Below are positions 44,011 through 53,270 of a DNA stretch of 64,000 nt, piece by piece. Both the position numbers and the translations under genes were made by a program. The notes beneath the pieces were generated by a model that had not been told where the DNA came from, did no database searches, and saw nothing but the letters and a program-made list of their open reading frames with translations. This DNA comes from CAMDPA01 sp963825625 (GTDB lineage Bacteria; Pseudomonadota; Alphaproteobacteria; Rhizobiales; Hyphomicrobiaceae), in the NCBI GenBank assembly GCA_963825625.1, contig CAWGUF010000033.1, positions 1 to 64,000 of the forward strand. Direction: 5' to 3'. Position 1 is the first letter of the stretch, and the number at the start of each line of letters is the position of its first letter.

Positions 44011-45576
44011 GTGGCCAGCAACCCCGAGTTCGAGATCGAGCCGGTTTTTGCCGACTTTGCGACGGTCTATCACAACCGCGTCGCCCAGGTTGTCTGGACG
44101 CGACTGGTCTCCGATCTGGAGACCCCCGTCTCCGCCTACCTGAAAGTCGCGTATGGCAAGCCGATGAGCTTCCTGCTGGAGTCGGTTGAGGGTGGGGCGA
44201 CGCGCGCACGCTACTCGATCATCGGCTTGGATCCGGATGTGATCTGGCGCGCCGATGGCGCGACCGCGCAGATCAACCGGTCGCCGGCCAGCCATCCCCA
44301 CGCATTCAAGCAGGAGAAACTCCCGGCACTAGCGTCGCTTCGCGCGCTTCTTGCCGAATCGCGCATAGACCTGCCGGAAGATCTTGCGCCGATGTCCGCC
44401 GGGGTATTCGGCCACATGGGCTACGATACGGTGCGGCTGATCGAGCATCTGCCCAATACGCCGCACGACGACTTGGGCGTGCCGGACATGTTGCTGATGC
44501 GCCCGACCATCATCATCGTTTTCGACGGCGTGAAAGACGAAATGACGATCGTCACGCCGGTTCGCCACGCGCCTCGCCAGTCCGCGGAGGAAGCGTATGC
44601 GGCGGCGGATAAGCGCCTCAAGGCCGTCGTTGCCGCATTACAGGCTCCACTGCCGCAGCTGGCGATACCCCCTGTCAGTCCGGAGACATGTCCAGAGCCC
44701 GCCTCCAACACCACGGAGGCCGAATTCGTCTCAATGGTCGAGCGCGCCAAGGACTACATCAGGGCGGGAGATGCATTCCAGATCGTGCTGTCGCAGCGCT
44801 TTTCCATGCCGTTCGCGCTGCCGCCGTTCTCGCTTTACCGGTCGCTGCGACGCCTCAACCCGTCGCCGTTTCTTTTCCACCTCGAGCTCGATGGCTATGC
44901 GCTGGTCGGCTCGAGCCCGGAAATCCTGGTGCGGGTCCGAAATGGCGAGGTCACGATCCGTCCGCTTGCCGGCACGCGGCCGCGAGGGGCTACCGCGGCA
45001 GAAGATCAGGCGCTTGCCGATTCGCTGCTGGCTGATCCGAAGGAATGCGCCGAGCATCTGATGCTGCTCGACCTGGGACGCAACGACGTCGGTCGTGTCG
45101 CGGAAATCGGAACGGTCGAAGTCACGGACCGGTTTGCAATCGAGCGCTACAGCCACGTCATGCACATCGTCTCCAACGTGATCGGACGACTTGCGCCCGA
45201 GCACGATGCCATCGATGCACTGATGGCGGGCTTTCCGGCGGGTACGGTGTCCGGAGCGCCGAAAGTGCGCGCCATGCAGATCATCGACGAATTGGAGAAA
45301 TCGAAGCGTGGCCCTTATGCCGGCTGCGTCGGCTATTTCTCCGCCAACGGTCAGATGGATACCTGCATCGTCTTGCGCACGGCATTGGTCAAGGATGGCG
45401 TCATGCACGTGCAGGCCGGCGCCGGCCTCGTTTATGATTCCATCCCGGAGAACGAGCAGCAGGAGTGCATCAACAAGGCCAAGGCGCTGGTTCGCGCAGC
45501 GCAGGATGCGGTGCGGACCGCGGCCGGGCCTTCCGCCACCAGAAGGTTGCGCGATAACGGTGGCGCATTCGGCTGA
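44011..45576 (+). CDS. trpE: anthranilate synthase component I
   Basis: TrpE makes anthranilate from chorismate with TrpG. The 521-residue protein has the feedback-binding SFLLESVEGG, VGSSPEILVRVRNGEVTIRP, KECAEHLMLLDLGRNDVGR and FPAGTVSGAPKVRAMQII. Start is GTG with GGGAG at the usual distance. trpGDC do not follow within the window; the next gene is on the other strand. No leader peptide or attenuator is possible in the 14-bp gap after ppiD, so any control must act from upstream. Confidence 0.97.
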   Translation: MASNPEFEIEPVFADFATVYHNRVAQVVWTRLVSDLETPVSAYLKVAYGKPMSFLLESVEGGATRARYSIIGLDPDVIWRADGATAQINRSPASHPHAFKQEKLPALASLRALLAESRIDLPEDLAPMSAGVFGHMGYDTVRLIEHLPNTPHDDLGVPDMLLMRPTIIIVFDGVKDEMTIVTPVRHAPRQSAEEAYAAADKRLKAVVAALQAPLPQLAIPPVSPETCPEPASNTTEAEFVSMVERAKDYIRAGDAFQIVLSQRFSMPFALPPFSLYRSLRRLNPSPFLFHLELDGYALVGSSPEILVRVRNGEVTIRPLAGTRPRGATAAEDQALADSLLADPKECAEHLMLLDLGRNDVGRVAEIGTVEVTDRFAIERYSHVMHIVSNVIGRLAPEHDAIDALMAGFPAGTVSGAPKVRAMQIIDELEKSKRGPYAGCVGYFSANGQMDTCIVLRTALVKDGVMHVQAGAGLVYDSIPENEQQECINKAKALVRAAQDAVRTAAGPSATRRLRDNGGAFG

Positions 45577-45654
45577 TACCGGGCCACCGAAAGTTCGGCT
45601 CTTTCTGCGCGGCGGTGGGCTGGCATGAGGCTGTGAAAAGCCGGCCCGTCGACC

Positions 45655-46998
45655 TCACTCCGGCTTGCCCAGGAACCGCTCCAGCCAATGGATGTCGTAC
45701 ATGCCGTTGACGATATCCGGCTGACGGACCAGCTCCCCGAACAACGGGATCGTCGTCTCGATACCGTCGATGACGAACTCGGACAGGCAGCGGCGCAGAC
45801 GCATCAGGCATTCGTTGCAATTCTTGCCGTGCACGATCAGCTTGCCGATCAAGCTGTCGTAGTTGGGTGGAATTCGATACCCCTGGTAGGCGCCCGAATC
45901 GACACGCACACCAAGGCCTCCGGGCGGATGCCAGTACGTGATCTTTCCTGGCGACGGCCTGAAGGTATTCGGGTTCTCGGCATTAATTCGGCACTCGATC
46001 GCGTGGCCCGAGAACGTGACGTCCTCCTGCCTGATGCTCAGTGGCGCACCGGAGGCGACGCGGATCTGCTCCAGCACCAGATCGATGCCGGTGATGGCTT
46101 CCGTCACCGGATGCTCGACCTGAAGCCGCGTGTTCATCTCGATGAAATAAAACTCGCCATCCTCGTACAGGAACTCAACGGTGCCCGCGCCGCGATACTT
46201 CAGCTTGCGCATGGAATCGGCCACAGTCGCGCCGATCGCTTCGCGCTGCGCGGCGTTGAGCGCCGGCGACGGCGCTTCCTCCCACACCTTCTGGTGGCGC
46301 CGTTGCAGCGAGCAGTCGCGCTCGCCCAGATGCACCGCGTTGCCGCGGCCATCACCGAATACCTGGATCTCGATGTGTCGCGGCTTGCTGAGATACTTCT
46401 CGATGTAGACGGCATCGTCGCCGAAAGCCGCCTTTGCCTCCGCCCGCGCCGTCGAAAGGGCCTGGCCAAGGTCGGCCTCGGTGCGAGCCACCTTCATGCC
46501 TCGCCCGCCTCCACCAGCGGCTGCCTTGATCAGCACGGGCAGCCCTATGGACTTTGCAACCTTGAGCGCCTCGGCCTCCGTGGTGATGGCCCCGTCCGAT
46601 CCGGGAACCACCGGTATGCCGAGCCGTTTGGCCGTCTCCTTCGCCTCGATCTTGTCGCCCATGATCCGGATGTGCTCGGATGTCGGGCCGATGAAGGTGA
46701 GCTGGTGCTCCTCCAGAATCTCGGCAAACCGGGCATTCTCGGAGAGGAACCCGTAACCGGGATGCACCGCATCGGCGCCGGTGATCTCACATGCAGCCAG
46801 CAGGCGAGGGATGTTGAGATAGCTCTCGGAGGCTGGCGGCGGCCCAATGCAAACGCTCTCGTCGGCGAGGCGCACATGCATTGCGTCAGCATCGGCGGTG
46901 GAATGGACGGCCACGGTCGCGATGCCCAGCTCCTTGCATGCGCGCTGGATCCGCAGGGCGATCTCGCCACGATTGGCTATCAGGATCTTGTCGAACAT
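45655..46998 (-). CDS. accC: acetyl-CoA carboxylase biotin carboxylase subunit
   Basis: AccC carboxylates biotin on AccB using ATP and bicarbonate. The 447-residue protein has KILIANRGEIALRIQRAC, the ATP-grasp glycine loop AAAGGGGRGMKVARTE, ERDCSLQRRHQKVWEEAPSP and FIEMNTRLQVEHPVTEA. Intact. It is downstream of accB on the same strand, but separated by 261 bp that hold two structured repeats instead of the usual short gap. Confidence 0.97.
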   Translation of the reverse strand: MFDKILIANRGEIALRIQRACKELGIATVAVHSTADADAMHVRLADESVCIGPPPASESYLNIPRLLAACEITGADAVHPGYGFLSENARFAEILEEHQLTFIGPTSEHIRIMGDKIEAKETAKRLGIPVVPGSDGAITTEAEALKVAKSIGLPVLIKAAAGGGGRGMKVARTEADLGQALSTARAEAKAAFGDDAVYIEKYLSKPRHIEIQVFGDGRGNAVHLGERDCSLQRRHQKVWEEAPSPALNAAQREAIGATVADSMRKLKYRGAGTVEFLYEDGEFYFIEMNTRLQVEHPVTEAITGIDLVLEQIRVASGAPLSIRQEDVTFSGHAIECRINAENPNTFRPSPGKITYWHPPGGLGVRVDSGAYQGYRIPPNYDSLIGKLIVHGKNCNECLMRLRRCLSEFVIDGIETTIPLFGELVRQPDIVNGMYDIHWLERFLGKPE

Positions 46999-47007
46999 GT
47001 AGGCTCG

Positions 47008-47082
47008 CTAGTGTTCCGGTTCTGACACTTGCTTCCCCGTGCGGCTCGGCTCCGAGCAAATGTCAGAACCATGAGGAACACT
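47008..47082 (-). repeat. structured inverted repeat E1 in the accB-accC gap
   Basis: Outer stem AGTGTTCC / GGAACACT, then a 4-base bulge ATGA on the right arm, inner stem GGTTCTGACA / TGTCAGAACC and a loop containing CGTGCGGCTCGGCTC. It starts CTAGTG. The neighbouring repeat E2, read on the opposite strand, has the same plan, a matching loop core and a bulge at the same position, but different stem bases. Strand refers to the accBC transcript. Confidence 0.85.
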
Positions 47083-47097
47083 CGTAACATGATGCTT

Positions 47098-47176
47098 CTA
47101 GTGCAGCTTCTGCGCCTGACGTTTGGTTTCGAGCCCAGCCGCACGCGGGTACCAAACGTCAGGTGCGCTGCACTAG
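47098..47176 (-). repeat. structured inverted repeat E2 in the accB-accC gap
   Basis: Starts CTAGTGCAGC and ends GCTGCACTAG (perfect outer stem of 10 bp including CTAG). A 4-base bulge follows on one arm, then the inner stem CCTGACGTTTGGT / ACCAAACGTCAGG. On the minus strand the loop reads CGTGCGGCTGGGCTC, one base different from E1. It lies 15 bp from E1, in inverted orientation. Confidence 0.88.
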
Positions 47177-47259
47177 CGCTCGGCGGGACCGTTAGAGGAA
47201 AGACGGCAGCAATCACGACGCTCGCAACAGCTGCGCTCTCCTCTGCGATCCCGACGCCC

Positions 47260-47760
47260 TCATTCAATGACGACCAGCGGCTCGCCGAACTCCACCGGCT
47301 GGCCGTTCTCGAACAGGATATGCGTCACGACGCCCGCTTTCGGCGCCGGAATGTTGTTCATGGTCTTCATCGCCTCGATGATGAGCAGTGTCTGTCCCTG
47401 CGACACGCGCGCACCGATCTCGATGAACGACGGCGCCCCCGGCTCAGGTGCGCGATAGGCCGTGCCGACCATGGGTGATTTCACGGCGCCGGGATGGTTC
47501 GCAGGATCATCGGCCAGGGCAAGCGGGGCAGCGGATGCGGGCTGGGGCACGGGGGCCGGGACAACCGTGGCCGCCGGAACGGACGCCGCCGCGGTTAGCG
47601 AGCGCGCGACCCTGATCCGCAGCCCTGATCGCTCAATCTCGATTTCCGACAAGCCAGTCTCGTTCAGCAGGTTGGCGAGCTCCCTGATCGCCTCCTGCTC
47701 CACGCTGATCTTATCCTTGGGTTCTTTTGCCATGCCCTGCGCATCCCATGGTTGATCCAT
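47260..47760 (-). CDS. accB: acetyl-CoA carboxylase biotin carboxyl carrier protein
   Basis: AccB carries biotin between carboxylase and transferase. The 166-residue protein has an N-terminal helical part (ISVEQEAIRELANLLNETGL), an Ala/Pro linker (about residues 62-85) and the biotinyl domain with the target Lys in IIEAMKTMNNIPAPKAG. Two starts are possible: 47760 with GAGG well placed, or ATG at 47733, which gives the usual MAKEPKDKIS start. Upstream is aroQ in the same direction (45 bp), the normal order. Confidence 0.95.
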   Translation of the reverse strand: MDQPWDAQGMAKEPKDKISVEQEAIRELANLLNETGLSEIEIERSGLRIRVARSLTAAASVPAATVVPAPVPQPASAAPLALADDPANHPGAVKSPMVGTAYRAPEPGAPSFIEIGARVSQGQTLLIIEAMKTMNNIPAPKAGVVTHILFENGQPVEFGEPLVVIE

Positions 47761-47805
47761 CTGCGCGCCTCAGCCTCCGGCTCGGCTGCGCCCTAAACCG
47801 TTCGA

Positions 47806-48252
47806 TCAGCTGGTGCCCCCTAGCCGATCCACGAGCACGTCTACGGCAAGCTCGTATCCCTTCGGGCCGAAGCCGCTGATGATGCCGATGGCAACCGGCG
47901 ACACATAAGAGTGATGCCGGAAGCCTTCGCGCGCAAATATATTGGAAAGGTGGACCTCAACAACCGGAACGTCGACCGCCTTGATCGCATCCATGAGTGC
48001 GATGGACGTGTGGGTCAGAGCCCCGGCGTTCAAGATCACACCGACTGAGGCACCCGCAGCCTCCTGCACCCAGTCCACCAGGTCCCCTTCATGGTTCGAC
48101 TGGCGAAAATCGATACCGACATTTCTGCCGGTCGCATACGCCTCCAATCGAGTGCGCAGATCCTCCAAGGTCGCTGAGCCATAGATTTGCGGCTCTCGCA
48201 CGCCCAGCATGTTGAGATTGGGTCCGTTGAGGACGTAGATCGGCTTCGGCAT
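47806..48252 (-). CDS. aroQ: type II 3-dehydroquinate dehydratase
   Basis: Type II dehydroquinases remove water from 3-dehydroquinate in the shikimate pathway. The 148-residue protein has IYVLNGPNLNMLGVREPQIY, the catalytic Tyr in QIYG, RQSNHEGDLVDWVQ, LNAGALTHTSIALMDAI and VEVHLSNIFAREGFRHHSY. Intact and in the typical dsbA-aroQ-accB-accC order. Confidence 0.97.
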   Translation of the reverse strand: MPKPIYVLNGPNLNMLGVREPQIYGSATLEDLRTRLEAYATGRNVGIDFRQSNHEGDLVDWVQEAAGASVGVILNAGALTHTSIALMDAIKAVDVPVVEVHLSNIFAREGFRHHSYVSPVAIGIISGFGPKGYELAVDVLVDRLGGTS

Positions 48253-48482
48253 CGGTTACAGCGACCCAGAACTCGAGATCCCGCAATATTTGTTGGCACC
48301 GGACCAGGGCGCCACAGGCATGCGCAATCTCTGTTCGATAGTATCGCGCCGACGATGCGGCCGTTGCATACTAGCAACACGCACCGCCGAATGCGTAGCG
48401 GCCCGTGTACCAGCTTTCTACGGGATGCGAAAGACTGAACGACGCCTCACTCTGGACGTCGCAAACCAACTCCCTGCTACAG

Positions 48483-48506
48483 GCCTGGCTGCGCTTGCAG
48501 CCAGGC
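48483..48506 (-). terminator. 10-bp hairpin downstream of dsbA-family gene
   Basis: GCCTGGCTGC (48483-48492) and GCAGCCAGGC (48497-48506) form a perfect stem with a 4-base loop, 36 bp after the dsbA stop. No T-run follows on the minus strand, so termination may be weak or Rho-assisted. Confidence 0.55.
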
Positions 48507-48541
48507 GCTCAGAAGAGCCGCGCAAGGCCTCAGATGGGCCG

Positions 48542-49427
48542 TCAGCACATCTTGCAACCGGCCTTTCTGGCCTCGGCGATCTGAGCCAGAAGGGCATCCG
48601 TGGTAAGGTAGCCGACATTAACCTTGCCATCGACTATGAACGCCGGGGTGCCTTCGATTTTCAGCCCCTGGGCAATCGCGCTGGTCTCGGCGAGCACCTT
48701 TTCGAAGGTAGGGTCGGCCATGTCCTTCTTCAGGCGGTCCACATCCAGGCCCACGTCCTTTGCAATCCGAAACACGTTGGCCGCAGTGACTTTCGATTCG
48801 CGCATCAGCGCCTGATGCATTTCCCAATACTTGCCCTGTTTTTGCGCGGCCATCGCGGCCTTGGCCGCAGCAATCGAAATCGGCGCCGAAGATCGGGAAC
48901 TCCTTCATGACGACGCGGACCTTGGGGTCTGCCTTCGTCAGGCGGGCGACGTCGTTGAGGGCCCGCTTACACCATCCGCAGTTGTAGTCGAAGTACTCTA
49001 CAACCGTTATGTCGCCCTTGGGGTTCAGAACGAAATCGTGTGCGCTAGTGAATATCTTGGCCTTATTGGTCGCCAGCAATTTGGTCTGGGCGACTTCGGT
49101 TCGTTCGCGCTCGCGGGTCTCCAGCTCCCTGCTCATCTCGACGATGAGCTCGGGGTTCTTCAGCAGATAATCGCGAACTATGGATTGGATGGCGTCCGTC
49201 TGCTGGGTACTGAAAACGCCATTTCCAGCCTGAGCCGATGGTTGTCCCGCTGGGACCGCCTGGGCCAGAACAGCTTTGGGCGAAGGCGTTCCCGCCCGCA
49301 CCGGCTCTGAATCCGTGCGAGCAATATTCACCAGACCGGCGAGGCCAAGCATCGCAACTCCGGCGATCACCGCACCCTTCTTGCTGGTGAGGGCGTCTAG
49401 CGCCGACGAGAGAAAGCTGCCTGCCAT
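48542..49427 (-). CDS. DsbA-family thiol:disulfide oxidoreductase, one frame break
   Basis: A membrane-anchored thioredoxin-fold protein. The N-terminal helix (GAVIAGVAMLGLAGLVNIA, residues 18-36) precedes a helical region (QQTDAIQSIVRDYLLKNPEL). The fold begins ITVVEYFDYNCGWCKRALND with the CGWC active site. After a frame change near 48880 come GKYWEMHQALMRESKVTAAN, and the cis-Pro loop IEGTPAFIVDGKVNVGYLTT. Two extra cysteines (CKMC) end the protein. Joined length is about 295 residues. Similar to DsbA/ScsC-type oxidoreductases. Confidence 0.9.
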
Positions 49428-49513
49428 TTTCCATGCTCTCCAGTAGAGCCCGGTCGCCGGGCCGAAATGTCGCGGGTTGTACCTGCTTGTGGGCTGACCT
49501 CGGGCTGCGCCCG

Positions 49514-50861
49514 TCAGCGAACGTCTGGCGGTACCGTCTTGATGATGTCGTCGGCCTTGGTCCAGGCTCGACTTCCAACCGGAAGCTTCCTCTGGGCGCG
49601 CTTGGCGAAGACTATAGCCTGTTTTGTGTTTCCGCTACGCAAATGGGCGTGAGCCATTGCCACGTCGGCCTCTGCGATCCGCCCCTTTGCCGCGTAGGCG
49701 CGAGCCAAAAGATGATAGCCTCCGATGGTATCCTCGCTGACGTCGACGGAAACCTCCAGGATCCGGATTGCCTCGTCGAGCATTCTTGGATTGTTGGTCG
49801 AGACGAGCATCCGGGCCAGCTCGGTCTTCACCAGATGCGACTTGCTTCCACCCAGCCGGAGGGTCTGCCGCAGGGCTGGGATGGCATCCTGCGGGCGTCC
49901 TTCCTTGGCGTAGACATGCCCCTTCAGCTCCCAGAAATACGGGCTCTTGGGGCTGATCTTGATCAGCTCATCGATCTGGCCCATGGCCCGCGTGCACTTG
50001 CCCGAGCAATTGGCGGCAATCGCCCTGGCATATTTGGCAGGCAACGAATTGTCGCTGGCGTAAATCCGCATCACGTCCGTGGCCGGCAGCGTGAACCCTC
50101 TCAGCTTGGCCCGCACCAGATCGTGCCGGAGCTGAAGGGCGGCGGGATCCTTGCTGTTGAAGTAAGGGGACTGCGCTCCACCGCGTCGCGAAGCTGCTCA
50201 ATTCTCGTCCGCTCGGTCGGGTGGCTCAGCAGGTAGGGATCGACGCCATAGGCACGGTTCTCCCGCCCAAGCGCTCGAAGGTCTCGAGCATGCCTCGCCC
50301 CGATTGGCCGGTCGCGGGTGAGAAAGCGCATGCCGGCCTGGTCGGCGGCCGACTTCCTGTTGCCGCCGCCTGGCAAGGAACGTCTTGATCCAGGGATCGT
50401 CGCCGGCAAACGCTGCCGCGCTGTTGCGTGACAGCACGGCGGCCGCAATGCCGATGATACGGGTCAGAATCATGCCGGTCTGGACGCGCTGGATCTCGGC
50501 CCGCAAGGCCGCCAGATGGGCGCCGTCTATATGGCCGACCTCGTGCGCGATGACGCCGATCACCTGATTGGGTGTTTCGGCCTTCATCAAGGCGCCGGTG
50601 TGAATGAACACGTTGCGGCCATCGAGCACGAACGCGTTGAACGAGGATCGTTGATGATCCGCATCGAAATGTTGCCCTGGCTGAGGCCCGCCGCCTTGAT
50701 GATCGGACTGGCGTAATCCTGCAGCAGTTCTCGATCTCGTCGTCGAAGATAAGGCTCTGCGCGGAGGCCGGCGATGAACCGGTCACCACGCCTGCACACC
50801 ACAACAGCGTGGCGGCGAACGCCGCCCAGACGGAACGGCGAATTGTTTGGCGGCTTCGCAC
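49514..50861 (-). CDS. M48 family zinc metalloprotease with TPR-like tail, about four frame breaks
   Basis: A BepA/YfgC-like periplasmic protease. The signal peptide (RSVWAAFAATLLWCAGVVTG) is in one frame; ASPIIKAAGLSQGNISMRII in a second. The zinc site IGVAHEVGH region (HEVGHIDGAH, HExxH) is in a third, followed by ADQAGMRFLTR and SHPTERTRIEQLRDAV. The C-terminal 200 residues (SPYFWELKGHVYAKEGRPQD, YHLLARAYAAKGRIAEADVA) form TPR-like helices. Breaks lie near 50720, 50635, 50365 and 50160. Such enzymes help outer-membrane protein quality control. Confidence 0.85.
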
Positions 50862-51108
50862 GGCGTCGATCCTGTCGATGACCTCAATTTGGTCTCGCCC
50901 CTACACCGGGATCGCGGTACGCAAATCGGCGATGCAATCGGCTCCCAAGATATGTGCCGAATTGCGCCGAGAGCAAGGCTCGTGCGACGGTTCGGCCCCT
51001 CGTAGCTGTCCCTGCGGTGGCATCCTGACCTCGCGCTGCAGCCGGAACCAGCCAGGATGGCACCGTGCGGCGCTTGCGCAAACCACAAAGGCATATGGAA
51101 GCAAAGCA

Positions 51109-52317
51109 ATGAGCCAATTCGGCGGCACGCCTGCCCACCGGCCGCTCCGGCCGCCAGCCAGGCGCAGCGGCATTCAGCCCTTCATCGTGATGGACGTGAT
51201 CAGCGCGGCCGCGCGACGCGAGGCTCAAGGCGAGCACATCGTGCATATGGAGGTCGGCCAGCCCGGCACGCCCGCGCCTGCGACCGCCCGCGAGGCGGTG
51301 AAGCAGCGGATCGACCGGGAAACGCTGGGCTATACCGAAGCCCTCGGCATCCAGCCATTACGCGCCCGTATCGCGCAGCACTATCGGGACACCTATCAGA
51401 TCGATCTGCCGGCCGAGCGCGTGATCGTCACCGCAGGATCATCGGCCGCATTCGTGCTCGCTTTCCTGGCCCTGTTCGATGCAGGCGAAACCGTGCTGCT
51501 GCCCTCGCCAGGCTATCCCTGCTATCGGCACATCCTCTCGGCTCTGGGTGTCGACACGCGGCTCATCGAGACGGGGCCGGCCGACCGCTGGATGCCAACG
51601 CCGGATGCGGTGCAGCGCGAGGCGACGGCGAGCGAAGCCTCGGGCCTGCTGGTCGCCAGTCCATCGAATCCAACCGGCACGATGCTGGAGCCCGGGCGGC
51701 TGGCAGGTCTGATCGAAGCCTGCCTTGCGCGGCGGATGTGGTTCATTTCAGACGAGATCTACCACGGCCTGACCTACACGCTGCCGGCCGAGACCGCGCT
51801 CCGTTTCTCGCAGGACGTCGTCGTCATCAATTCGTTCTCGAAATACTTCTCGATGACGGGGTGGCGGATCGGCTGGATGGTGGTGCCAGACGACCTCGTG
51901 CGCACTGTGGAGCGGCTGGCGCAGAACCTCTACATATCGCCACCGACCATATCGCAGGTTGCGGCGCTGGCTGCCTTCGATGCACACGAGGAGCTGCAGG
52001 ACAACCGGAACGTCTATGCTGCCAACCGCGCGTTGCTTTTGCGCGAGCTGCCAGCGGCGGGATTCGATGCCATCGTCCCGGCCGATGGGGCGTTCTATCT
52101 TTATGCCGACGTCTCGGCACACGTGCCGCGGGTGTTCGCGGACAGCGCCGCTCTGGCCCGCGCCATGCTGGAAGAAACGAATGTCGCCATTACACCCGGT
52201 CTCGATTTCGACGAGGCCCGCGGCGCGCGCTTCGTGCGGTTCTCCTATTCCGGCACCACCGAGGCGATGGCGGACGGCATCGAGCGGCTGAAGCGCTGGC
52301 GACGCCTCACCGGCTGA
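51109..52317 (+). CDS. PLP-dependent class I/II aminotransferase
   Basis: A 402-residue fold-type I aminotransferase. It has HMEVGQPGTPAPATAREAVK, TAGSSAAFVLAFLALFDAGE, VASPSNPTGTMLEPGRLAGL, ISDEIYHGLTYTLPAETALR, and the PLP Lys in NSFSKYFSMTGWRIGWMVVP. The C-terminal FVRFSYSGTTEAMADGIERL holds the substrate-carboxylate Arg. Its amino donor cannot be read from sequence. Divergent from the protease gene (247 bp gap). Intact. Confidence 0.92.
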   Translation: MSQFGGTPAHRPLRPPARRSGIQPFIVMDVISAAARREAQGEHIVHMEVGQPGTPAPATAREAVKQRIDRETLGYTEALGIQPLRARIAQHYRDTYQIDLPAERVIVTAGSSAAFVLAFLALFDAGETVLLPSPGYPCYRHILSALGVDTRLIETGPADRWMPTPDAVQREATASEASGLLVASPSNPTGTMLEPGRLAGLIEACLARRMWFISDEIYHGLTYTLPAETALRFSQDVVVINSFSKYFSMTGWRIGWMVVPDDLVRTVERLAQNLYISPPTISQVAALAAFDAHEELQDNRNVYAANRALLLRELPAAGFDAIVPADGAFYLYADVSAHVPRVFADSAALARAMLEETNVAITPGLDFDEARGARFVRFSYSGTTEAMADGIERLKRWRRLTG

Positions 52318-52352
52318 ACTGCACTATGCCGTGCGGCCGGCCGCAAGCGACC

Positions 52353-53189
52353 TCAAATCCTGCCCGCTCTGATCGCCTCCAGGTCCCATCCGATCCAGGC
52401 GCACAGCGCCTTGCCCATGACCAGCTCGAGTTCGCGGCCCTGCAGCCACGGCATCTCCTCCGTGTACATTGTCACGCACTGGCGCCACGAGCACGGCATA
52501 CGGGTGATGTCGGTGCCCCAGAAGCAGCGGTCCGGACCGAACGCGTCATAGATCCGGCGGATGTCGACATGGATATTGCGGAAGGGATACGGGTCGCTCG
52601 AATAGCTCGGCGCCCCTGACAGCTTGACAGACACGTTCGGGTATTTCGCGAGTGCCAGCATCTCGGGCAATGTGGCGAAGGCGTCCGCGTCCCTGGTGCC
52701 GCTGATCCGGCCGAGGTGATCGATGGTGAGCTTCAGACCAGGATGGCGCTCGGCAATACGACCAATCTCGGCCATATTGTCACGTACAAGGAACGCCAAT
52801 GGAATGCCAAGCCTCTCCGCCTCGGGCCACATCCATTCCAGCGTTCCATCCTTGAACCAGGTGCGCTGGTTCTCATGCATCAGCGCCCAGCGCGCGCCAT
52901 AGTTGAACGGTCGCGATGTCCAGGTCTTGATGATCTCGCGCGCGGCCGGCTTGTCAGGCTCGAACCAGCCCATCACGGCGAGGCGATCGGGATGCTGCCT
53001 GGCCGCAGCCAAGCCCAGCTCGTTCACCTCCACATCCAGGAACGAGGGCGGGCAGATCAGCGCGGCATCGATGCCGTTCGCATCCATCTCGGCCAGCAGG
53101 TCATCCTTGGAATAGGTCGGGATCTGACGATGATGCTCCGGCATCCTCGCGTCGTGCCAGATGTGCACTTGTAAATCGACGATGAGCAT
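52353..53189 (-). CDS. amidohydrolase family (TIM-barrel metal-dependent hydrolase)
   Basis: A 278-residue amidohydrolase-2 (ACMSD-like) protein. The first strand MLIVDLQVHIWHDARMPE has the metal-binding D-x-Q-x-H-x-W pattern. HPGLKLTIDHLGRISGTRDA supplies a His, and FGPDRCFWGTDITRMPCSW the final Asp. Relatives hydrolyse lactones or decarboxylate aromatic acids. Start at 53189 is the beginning of the domain; an earlier ATG adds 24 residues of unlikely sequence. Confidence 0.87.
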   Translation of the reverse strand: MLIVDLQVHIWHDARMPEHHRQIPTYSKDDLLAEMDANGIDAALICPPSFLDVEVNELGLAAARQHPDRLAVMGWFEPDKPAAREIIKTWTSRPFNYGARWALMHENQRTWFKDGTLEWMWPEAERLGIPLAFLVRDNMAEIGRIAERHPGLKLTIDHLGRISGTRDADAFATLPEMLALAKYPNVSVKLSGAPSYSSDPYPFRNIHVDIRRIYDAFGPDRCFWGTDITRMPCSWRQCVTMYTEEMPWLQGRELELVMGKALCAWIGWDLEAIRAGRI

Positions 53190-53270
53190 GAATATCCCCG
53201 GGTTGAGCAACTGGGCAAACGCATGCAGTCCGTGGGTGACAGGGTACCTTGCATCGGGCAAGGCGCTGCA

